Source: Dermacentor variabilis (taxonomy: Eukaryota > Arthropoda > Arachnida > Ixodida > Ixodidae). From it: 64,000 nt of DNA. Made by a program: the position numbers and the translations under genes. Positions 55,761 through 64,000 of the stretch are shown here, one piece after another. The stretch covers positions 105,641,469 to 105,705,468 of the forward strand of contig NC_134574.1 in the NCBI RefSeq assembly GCF_050947875.1, written 5' to 3'. The notes beneath the pieces are model-generated. The model searched no databases, was not told the DNA's origin, and saw nothing but the letters and a program-made list of their open reading frames with translations. Position 1 is the first letter of the stretch, and each line of letters begins with the position of its first letter.

Positions 55761-57169
55761 AGTATGCAGCTGTTACTTCGCAAGTCACCTCAAGGAAAGC
55801 ATGCTCTGGCATATTAGATACATTCGTACATTTATTTTCTATGTTCTGGAGAAACAAGGGATCAGCAAACTGAAAATTTGTGTTGACCACGTTATACGAA
55901 GTGGTGGCACGACAGTATGACGCCATGCATGTATTTTGAGTTACCACATATGACTTGGGCTGTTTTCGCATGTAAAGCATGGTGTAAGCTTGCCGTGTTG
56001 AGTCTTGGTTTCATTCATATTGCAATGACATCTTACTTTATCAATGAATGATTAGCTATACAGAAGCAAATATTGTCACAATATATGGCGTCATTTAATA
56101 CTGGTTAGAGCACCACGCAGAGTTGTGGCCTCCAACTTCTTGTTCTTCGGTTTATATGTCTTAGCAAGCTTCTGTTCTTAGTAACAGGTCGGTGCCATCA
56201 ATTCTAGAACTGTAGTTTACTAACACAGACCGTGATAATATTCTTCTTCAGTGTCTGTTTCGTAGGGGAGGGGATGCGATAGAAAGAATGCTTTGGAAAG
56301 GTCTTTTCTTAATGTGTTTGGCAGAGCAACGAAGTTTTCAGATAGGCAAGTAATACGCAACTTTCCTTAGCTTATAACTATATGCTGAGTGTTGTGAACT
56401 TCGAGAGCATGGCTCCTTCTTATTAAATGCCGAGTGATATACGTGTAGTTTGAAAACGTGCTTGAAACGGGGCTACGTCATGTTTCTGCAGCACATATCT
56501 AGCGGTTCAACTCGGGCCGCAGATCAAACGGTGGCCTGTGGATGCAAACCCCCAAGACCATGCATTAACAATTCTCCCGAACGTACATCCATATGAGTCA
56601 AAACATTCTTGACGTGCGCTCAAGTTTGTTCGAAACCAGTTCTATTGCATACCTTATTTTTGTTCCTTGGTTCTATATTTGCATGCAGCCGATGTAGGGC
56701 CTTAGCCTGCTCTCTTGGTTTCGGTAATGGTGAAAAGAACTGTGAAAACGGAGTTCTTTATCCAGAAACCAAGTACACGTCCGCCACAACTCCCCTGCGA
56801 GACCGTAAATAACTCATCATTTACGTCGCCAACGCACGGGCAGTGCATTGAACGGGCCGACGCATATTTCAAAGCACGATACGACTTCATTTGATTTACG
56901 AGTCCTTTTTCTTGTCGCTTCTCTCGTTTCACCTCCCATCTCTTTGTGGGTACGTCCCGTTGGATCCTTTTCCTGGCGGTCACTCGTCTTCATTTTCATG
57001 ATGAGCTCCGAGGTTAGCCGCAAACGACGTGCTGAAAGGCGACGCTGGAGTATGCGGCCTGAAACGAGTGCTCGGCACGTTTCATAAGTGTAGGCGTTCT
57101 ACGCTTAGACAACGGCTCTTAATAGGCGAATGTGTGCGTCAGCAAACAAGCGTAAATACACAGACTTCA
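55761..57169. other. Gene-free stretch
   Basis: No gene, element end or tandem repeat recognised. Confidence 0.4.
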
Positions 57170-57909
57170 GGCACTGTAACGTAAAACTATTCCCTAAACC
57201 TTTCTACTTCAATTCTGCAATCAGCCCTCCGCGATTGAACCACCAAAGCTTCGCCTGTCTGTCACGTGACGTCACGAAAACCGCGATAGCTCCCCAGCTC
57301 ATGTGACGCGTACACACTGATTTTGCATCATTGGACCGAACGAAAGAAAAATAGTTATGTCTGATTCTACGCCTTTTCGCCATTAACCCTCAAAAGTTTT
57401 CGGGCTGCGTCCACTTCAGCTGCTTGGCGCGCGACACCATAAGACTGCGAAAACTCACCGCGTCAAAGTGACGTGTACGCAATATAGATGCATTAATATG
57501 CCGAACAAAAGTGATTTTTTTCTGAATGGCGGCAGGCTGCCCCGTTCTAAAAGGAATAAAAGATGACTGCCGCTGATCGCTCAGGTACTGGCTACTCGCT
57601 CTTTCTGGATAGCATGGGTATATTTGCGTACAGTAAATCTTTTTGCGTGGACGTGTAAAGCTTTTAAGCACTTTCGGCATGTTTACGACTTCGCTCAGCC
57701 AACTCTTCTTTCTTGAGGATCCGTTTTAAAGGCACTCTTAACCTTTCGTTGCACGCTACTGCGATTTTCGACCAGCCACGTCAAGCTAAGTAGGGTAAGG
57801 TGCAACTATCGCAGACGCCGGCAGCATATTCTTCATCCAGTTATCGATTTTCACTGCACTGGCTTGGCCCAATGAATCCCTCTCCACTTGAGCGTGCTCC
57901 TTGCCTCCA
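57170..57909 (-). mobile_element. TIR element, copy B, truncated by or joined to the RTE copy
   Basis: The TIR GGCACTGTAACGTAAAACTATTCC lies at 57170-57193. The interior is collinear with copies A and C and has no LINE insertion, so it gives the empty-site state for the insert at 32746-33033. It carries CACGTGACGTCACG at 57263-57276. Homology stops at about 57909, where the (ATC)n tail of an RTE copy begins. The far TIR is not found beyond that RTE. Confidence 0.72.
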
Positions 57910-57910
57910 T

Positions 57911-58893
57911 AATCATCATCATCATCATCGTCGTCATCATCATCAGCCTGGTTACGCCCACTGCAGGGCAAAGGCCCCTCCCATACTGCTCCAACAACCC
58001 CGGTCATCTACTAATTGTGGCCATGCCGTCCCTGCGAACTTCTTAATCTCATCCGCCCACCTAACTTTCTGCCGCCCCCTGCTACGCTTCTCTTCCCTTG
58101 GGATCCAGTCCGTAACCCTTAATGACCATCGGTTATCTTCCCTCCTCATTACATGTCGTGCCCATGCCCATTTCTTTTTCTTGATTTCAACTAAGATGTC
58201 ATTAACTCGCGTTTGTTCCCACACCCAATCTGCTCTTTTCTTATCCCTTAACGTTACACCTATCATTCTTCTTTCCATAGCTCGTTGCGTCGTCCTCAAT
58301 TTGAGTAGAATCTTTTCCTAAGCCTCCAGGTTTCTGTCCCGTAGGTGAGTACTGGTAAGACACAGCTATTATACGCTTTTCTCTTGAGGGATAATGGCAA
58401 CCTGCTGTTCATGATCTGAGAATGCCGGCCAAACGCACCCCAGCCCATTCTTATTCTTCTGATTATTTCCGTCTCATGATCCGGATCCGCCGTCACTACC
58501 TGCCCTAAGTAGATGTATTCCCTTACCACTTCCAGTGCCTCGCTACCTATTGTAAATTGCTGTTCTCTTCCGAGACTGTTAAACATTACTTTAGTTTTCT
58601 GCAGATTAATTTTTAGACCCACTCTTCTGCTTTGCCTCTCCAGGTCAGTGAGCATGCATTGCAATTGGTCCCCAGAGTTACTAAGCAAGGCAATATCATC
58701 AGCGAATCGCAAGTTACTAGGGTATTCTCCATTAACTTATATACCCAAATTTTCCCAATCCAGGTCTCTGAATACCTCCTGTAAACACGCTGTGAATAGC
58801 ATTGGAGAGATCGTATCTCCCTGCCTGACGCCTTTCTTTATTGGGATTTTGTTGCTTTCTTTATGGAGGACTACGGTGGCTGTGGAGCCGCTA
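57911..58893 (-). pseudogene. RTE-like LINE, third copy, frameshifted
   Basis: On the minus strand the RT from the GVRQGD region (about 58840) to the C-terminus (57952) is nearly identical to 45909-47048. It includes MRFADDIALLSNSGDQLQCM (from 58712) and MGGAFALQWA at the end, then a (GAT)n tail at 57911-57943. A frame break near 58300-58320 separates the two main open pieces, and a stop falls near 58738. It is 5' truncated within the RT, further in than the 45865 copy. CCTCCATA (57904-57911) and CCTCCGTA (58894-58901) may be a short target duplication. Confidence 0.87.
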
Positions 58894-60189
58894 CCTCCGT
58901 ATATTCTGAATGAATATTCGGAGGTAAATTATCTCGAATATTCCAATTCAGTTTGACTCGGAAATATATCGCCGTTCGAGCACCCCTAGAAATATTGCAC
59001 GTGCCCTGTATATAAATCAAATTTTTTCTTTTGGCAATAGTTGCTCGTTTGTTTTGGATGGCATTGCAGTTCTCGAACCAACACAAAAGCCACGGGAATG
59101 CGCTGTCCGCGTTAGCCTCAGAACAAGGCGTCGAGCGGATCGATGTGCCATACGAAACAGGCGCGGGCACCAATTATAGGCCGGCGGTATTGCCCGGCGC
59201 TTTCTTCTCCAGCCGAATCTCGTTAGGGGAACCACGCACGTGCTCTAAGCGCCAATATCGCTCATCATCTAATGGATCGAGTGCTGCAGCTAATCTGCAA
59301 TTTAGGATTTGGCGGGCGCGCGTCGCGCCGCGAGTCGTGTATAGCCCGGAACGCCAGTAATTAAAGCGTGGTTAACGAGTGCGAACACGGAATCAAATGT
59401 AACCAGGAGGGGCTCGTCGCTTTCTATATAAAGCAATGTGCTATGTTGTGTTCAGCTCAATCACACAGCTAGGTGGCACGCTAACTTTCGGCAGTGCGTT
59501 ATTTTTTTTTAAACAACCTTTACCGAATTCATTAGCAAGCGCACATCAATAACGGCGCGAGCTGAGAGCGCATTCCTAACGGCCCGAAAAGTTTTCGAGT
59601 TCAATTCCCAGATTTTGAGCGGATGCATAGTCGTTCCCGAAATTAACGAATTCTCAAAAAAAAAAATTGCGCAGCACCGCTATCATAACTGAGAACGCAG
59701 ACCAGCTTGCACGTCATTCGCCAACTCTACTAAGGTACTTTAGAAAATTTGGTAAATAAGTGCCTTAAATGGAAATTTTGCAAGCACCACTTCATACCTT
59801 TCAGCAGTACGTACCCCCGTCGTTTGCATAGCTATTCAAAACGTTTACCTTAACACGTCTGTTGATATGCCTGTAGTAGTAGTTCCGTAATCGTCAAACA
59901 GCGTCCAGTTGCGCGAACGTGGGTGAGCTCTCAACAGACTTGCAAATGCCGCTTGAAAATGGGTAGCTAGTGCCGCCGGGTCTTTATTTTTTTTTGTATC
60001 TCTTGCTTATGCTGAAAGATTCAACTAAAGTGACTGAAATTACGACTTAAGTGGCACTGAAGCCGCAGCGGTAGCGAAAAAAAAAAGAAGTTATTGTGCA
60101 CATCAAAGCTAGTATTTTCTCTAGAAAATTCCTTGCTTTCGTAGGACGGGAATGTTATTCTTGATCCTTCACATAGCCCCCTTCCACTC
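58894..60189. other. Gene-free stretch starting with a short hairpin
   Basis: CCTCCGTATATTC at 58894-58906 pairs with GAATATTCGGAGG at 58912-58924 (12 of 13). The rest shows no gene. GAGTTCAATTCCC near 59598-59610 resembles a Pol III B box and may be a SINE relic. Confidence 0.45.
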
Positions 60190-60310
60190 TGTTTCTCTTT
60201 TCATCCCTCTTAACCCTTCCCCCTGCGCAGGGTAGCCAACCGGAACTACCTCTGGTTAACCTCCCTGCCTTTCTCTGCATTATTTTCTCTCTCTCTCTCT
60301 CTCTTCACAT
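60190..60310 (+). mobile_element. 3' UTR fragment of RNase H-LINE family 1
   Basis: CTTCCCCCTGCGCAGGGTAG then CCAACCGGAACTACC, TCTGGTTAACCTCCCTGCC and a (CT)n end at about 60288-60304 match the family-1 UTR closely. No coding part adjoins. Confidence 0.8.
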
Positions 60311-60423
60311 AGCGCACGGGCATGAAAGCTCGCCCCCCACACGAAGACGAAATCTGTAAAACCAGAAATATACGAACGCTACCACATTCGGTAACGATGC
60401 TACGCTTACATTGTTTGCCTGCG

Positions 60424-60580
60424 GCGGTCGCATTTCGATGGCGCCGAATTGCAAGAACACCCATGCGCCGCGCTTAGGCTGCATGCTAAAAAAACCCAGG
60501 TGGCCAGAATGAACCCCACTATCCCACCACGGCGTGCCTCGTAATCATATCGTGGTTTTGGCACGTAAAATCTCGAAACC
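60424..60580 (+). mobile_element. SINE body fragment, plus strand
   Basis: GCATTTCGATGGCGCCGAAT, a diverged centre, AAAAACCCAGGTGGCCAGAA, CACCACGGCGTGCCTCGTAAT and TCGTGGTTTTGGCACGTAAAA follow the SINE body order of 27665-27810. The tRNA head is missing. Confidence 0.75.
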
Positions 60581-60674
60581 TATTTTAGTCATTCTTTCGC
60601 TTTACCAACCAATACCATATAGTGATGACCCTGGCGATTTGACCGGAACTGAGGACGCTACGCGCTCAAGATCT

Positions 60675-61626
60675 TTCAAACTTTTCCGATTCTGCAATCA
60701 GCCCCTCGCGACCAGTCAAAAATTTTTCTGGACCGCCCTCACTTCGCCTGTCTGCCACGTGACGTCACGAAAACCGCGATAGCCCCCATCTGATATGATG
60801 TGCACCCACTAATCATGCGTGATTGGACCAAGTAAAAGAAAAAAGAGTTATTTCTCATTTAACGCCGTTTCGCCATTAGCGATCGGCTATCGATGAAAAG
60901 CTTTCGCACTGCATCTATGTCACCTGCCTGTCACACGATGTCAAAAGACCGCGAAAGCTCACCGCGTCAAAGGGACGTGTACGCATTAAAGATGCATTAA
61001 TATGCCGAACAAAAGGGAATTTTTTCTAAATAACCGCACGTTGCGCCATTCCGAAACGAACAAAAGATGGCTGCCATCGATTGCTTAGGCACTGGCCACT
61101 CGCACCTGCCGGAGAGCATGGGCTTACTTGCGTATAATAAAAATTTCTGCGTGGCCGTGTAACACTTTTGAGCCCTTTCGGCACGTTTACGACCTCGCTG
61201 TGCCAACTTTTCCTTACTGAGGATTCGTTTCAGCGGTATTCTTACCCTTCCGTTGCACGCCGCCGCGATTTTCGACCAGCCACCTCAAGCTAAGTAAGGG
61301 GAAGCGGACCATGCAGCCGGAGGCGCCGGCACCACCCTCTACATCCGGTTTTCTATTTTCAGTGCGCTGGCTCGGCCCCGTCGACACCCTATCTACTTGA
61401 GTGGGTTCCTCGCCTCCTGGCAGCCAATCACAAACGAAAACCCACTCAATGTACGCAACGTTGTTTTGAAAGGAAAGTTACTTCCTATAAACCATGAGTG
61501 CGCTTGATTATGCTGTTGAGGCAACGCTGCGGGTCCTTGCACGATGCTCACGTCGGCGGTCGCGCGAATTTGACGTCAGGAGATTAGAATAATACATATT
61601 GGAATAGTTTTACGTCATAGAGCGCC
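60675..61626 (-). mobile_element. TIR element, copy C
   Basis: The end at 61601-61626, reverse-complemented, is GGCGCTCTATGACGTAAAAC.., matching the left TIR of copy A. Interior blocks shared with A and B include CGGCATATTAATGCATC, GTCCCTTTGACGCGGTGAG, the GCAACGGAAGG block and CACGTGACGTCACG at 60756-60769. The opposite TIR was not found, because homology fades near 60675. A GTCGACA.. to ..CCAATCACAAACG part (61380-61430) is better preserved than in A. Confidence 0.7.
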
Positions 61627-64000
61627 TGTTGTCAAGGCGCATCTGAAGATTCTAAGCCTCAGCCCTCCGGGAAGGCGAGAGTAGATGCCGCCCAGCACCC
61701 GCCCAGCCCCCGAGAAATGAAAGCGAACGTAAGTACTGCACGCATGCGGCTGCTGCAAGCTCGTTGGCGAATCGTAGTTCTTACGTGTCAAGGCTTTCAT
61801 CTACTATTTGGCCAGCCCGCTTCCGTTCTGGTAAAGCAGTTGTGTCCAGTCCGCCTGGATCGCATGCTTTTGTTTTTCTAGCCACTGCGTATTTGCCAAA
61901 GGCGGTCTGCGTGTGGTTAGGCTTCTTGGAAATAAATCAACTCGATTGAGGGGCTTGAGCTTCGCGTTCATTAGCCAACATTAGCATAGGCGACGGGCGT
62001 CGCTTGGCTCGTGAAAGTTATGCTTTATTTTCAAAGCCGCAATACGAGCTAGAAGATTAATATCTGACTACCTAAGTACTTCATCACGCATTTTAAGATT
62101 CACTATGTGTTTTTTTTCCGCTTTGCATTTTCTTTTCGCACACATGATATACAAACACGTGAATAAAAAGGAATGGAAGTCTTGAATAAAAACCAAGCTG
62201 CTGATACAATTTAAAATCTATCTAACCAATCCAAACATACAAACTAAATTACACCACAAATGGAAGATGAATTGCAATACTACTGGTCCCGCCGATAATT
62301 ATAAGAGACGTGACGTGAGGCCTGTGTTGACCTTACTCTACAAAGGTTTGCTAATTGCTCAAAACAAGTGCTTCTTTTTTTACTTCAGCCTTCTTTCCGA
62401 GCGTCAACAGCATCCATTACATCGCATTGGCTGCTGTATCTATACTTTCAAATATAGGATACCTAAGGAATGGCTCCCAACTGTGCTATTATATTATTGT
62501 TCGCCAACACTACCCGGTCCGCGGACTGATAACCAAAGCCCCACGACTGCGGATTAAGCCAAGCCGCTCTCGTTTAGAGAGGCATTATCAGGTTCGTTTT
62601 AGTGGATCAACAGCCGAAACGGCACAAATATGTGCTTCTAGATCTATGCAACAAACTTGAGTCAGTCGTCATGAGTAGGAATGCTTCATTTGTACGATGT
62701 TGTCGATTTTGTGAAATTTGCAAACACGTTTAGGCGGACATAGCGCCGCGCGAATAAACTACATGTACCTACTGCCTAATTTTTCTAGATCAATCAGCCT
62801 CGAATAGAAGTAGAACAACAGTTAACGGCGCGCAGAATGCCTCTTATGTGCGCAATGTTTAAAGCGCAGAAATACGTGCCTCGAAAATGTGATGCATTAG
62901 CGTGTGAGGTGACGTAAAGCCGCTTTAGGCGTGCTACAAAATGTGAATTTCTTGATTGCCAATTTGATCACCATACTGACTGAATAAGGCACTGCATTGG
63001 TCCAACATCGTGAGTTGTACTCAAAACGTAATAATTAACTCGCACAGTTACTAACCGACATATACTTGTTCACTTCTACAGCGTGAGCGAATTTGGACAG
63101 GGAATAAGTGCCGTTAACTAACTCTCAGCCAAAGCTGGTTCAAGCGTGGCAAACAGAGTTTACGGCTATACGGTGCCGAAAAGCGCCGTCACAAGGCAGG
63201 TATTTAAAGCAAAAAAACACAGTTTGGAAAATTCTTATGAAGAAAGAAAAAACACGCTTGTCAAAGCTACCAAAGTGGGAAGAGAGGTGGCGAGAAGGAA
63301 CAACAACTAAGGGAGCAGTTGCTCCTTTGCCATCTTTCCAGGAATTGTTAGAAGAGACGGAGGATAGAATGGGGCTGGGCGAACGAGTAAACGGATTGTA
63401 ACATTTTAGTTTGCTTAGCTGACGGAGCATTAGTGACACGCAAGCAAGCAAAGCAGCTTACGGGCCGTTCTCTCGAAGGTACAAGTGCAGAGGCTGATGA
63501 TCTTGGCTTTTGTTCTTGTAAACCTGGCATGGACCTATTTCGGGGAAGGCTCCGATCGATGTTTGGACTTTGTTCAGTGGCGAAGCGGAACCTTCTACTA
63601 ATGACATGCTTAGGCAGGTGGTGTGGAACAACAACAGCAAAAACTACAACAAAAGATTCTGACTTGGTTGAGCATGCCGCGCCGGGATAGACGCGGAAAG
63701 GAGTACTGCCTTTTAGACAGGGGCACTTCAGAAATCTGCAATGGAAATTTCAGGAACGATGCGCACTTCTTAACTTCAGTCGTGCAATCAAGGCTCCAGT
63801 GGAATTGCTTTGCGATGTTCACTCAAGGAAGAAAAAGACTATGAAAATCAAAACCGGCTCGCTTAGCAGAAATGCTGAATATATCATATTGAGATCGTTA
63901 GTCCTCTTTTAGCAACAAATATTCAGTTGAGGGAATGGCTAAATTCACTGAGGCAACATACGCAGAAACGCCATGGCGTAGTGAGCGCTAGTCTTGCCCA
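61627..64000. other. Gene-free stretch to the window end
   Basis: No domain, element or tandem repeat recognised. A 97-residue, Lys/Arg-rich open frame at 63108-63401 (..KKEKTRLSKLPKWEERWREG..) shows no family match that I know. Without a start context or splice partners I leave it uncalled. Confidence 0.4.

Noticed and set aside
57786..58007. Frame with a poly-Asp run
   Set aside because: The Asp run is the (GAT)n tail of the RTE copy read in one frame. The same artefact occurs at 138-341.
63108..63401. 97-residue basic open frame
   Set aside because: No recognised family, no repeat copy and no splice evidence. It is left as unassigned, not called as a gene.

Overview
The window reads as intergenic DNA from a large, repeat-rich animal genome, most likely a hard tick. 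That assignment is an inference from remembered repeat types, not a database result: a tRNA-derived SINE with a GGGATCGAATCCC B box and a conserved 'AAAGAACCCCAGGTGGTC' body, RNase H-bearing LINEs ending in an 'AGGGTAGC..GGTTAAC.TCCCTGCC' 3' UTR, RTE-type LINEs with (GAT)n tails, CR1-like LINEs with (AAAT)n tails, and Penelope-like GIY-YIG fragments. I find no convincing host protein-coding gene, rRNA, functional tRNA or CRISPR array. Almost everything recognisable is transposable-element debris or simple repeat.

Layout. 1-229: 3' end of an RTE-like LINE. 1951-3345: a tetranucleotide microsatellite, then about 1.2 kb of degenerate ATGACGA-type repeat. 3349-9237: a decayed Ty3/Gypsy polyprotein (RT, RNase H, integrase) whose integrase is split by a near-complete CR1-like LINE (about 4880-8932). 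The CR1-like element has a 5' UTR with a 37-bp repeat, an ORF1 starting with a 2A-like peptide, an APE endonuclease, an RT and an (AAAT)n tail. 10.9-20.5 kb: MITE-like ends, a SINE, a Penelope-like fragment, two RNase H-LINE 3' ends, and a second microsatellite plus degenerate-repeat block. 22.4-31.6 kb: SINE copies, a possible 2.2-kb TIR element, an antisense RNase H LINE and a 78-bp tandem duplication of alternating purine-pyrimidine sequence. 32.3-34.7 kb: a TIR element interrupted by a short LINE insertion with a recognisable target duplication, then an antisense CR1-like 3' end. 38.3-44.1 kb: a Penelope-like fragment, a non-LTR RT and LINE tails. 45.85-47.06 kb: a young-looking RTE insertion with a 379-aa open RT frame flanked by a 15-bp target duplication. 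48.7-55.8 kb: two foldback repeats, a LINE/SINE cluster, a 27-bp-type minisatellite and small palindromes. 57.2-61.6 kb: two more copies of the TIR element, a second RTE copy, another LINE tail and a SINE piece.

The parts do not form a pathway. They record layered insertions: CR1 into Gypsy, RNase H LINE into a TIR element, RTE beside a TIR element. I saw no sign of a new cellular system. The most informative items are the nested insertions, the 2A-like motif, the newly linked TIR family carrying E-box/CRE-like palindromes, and the recurrence of one degenerate repeat beside tetranucleotide microsatellites.
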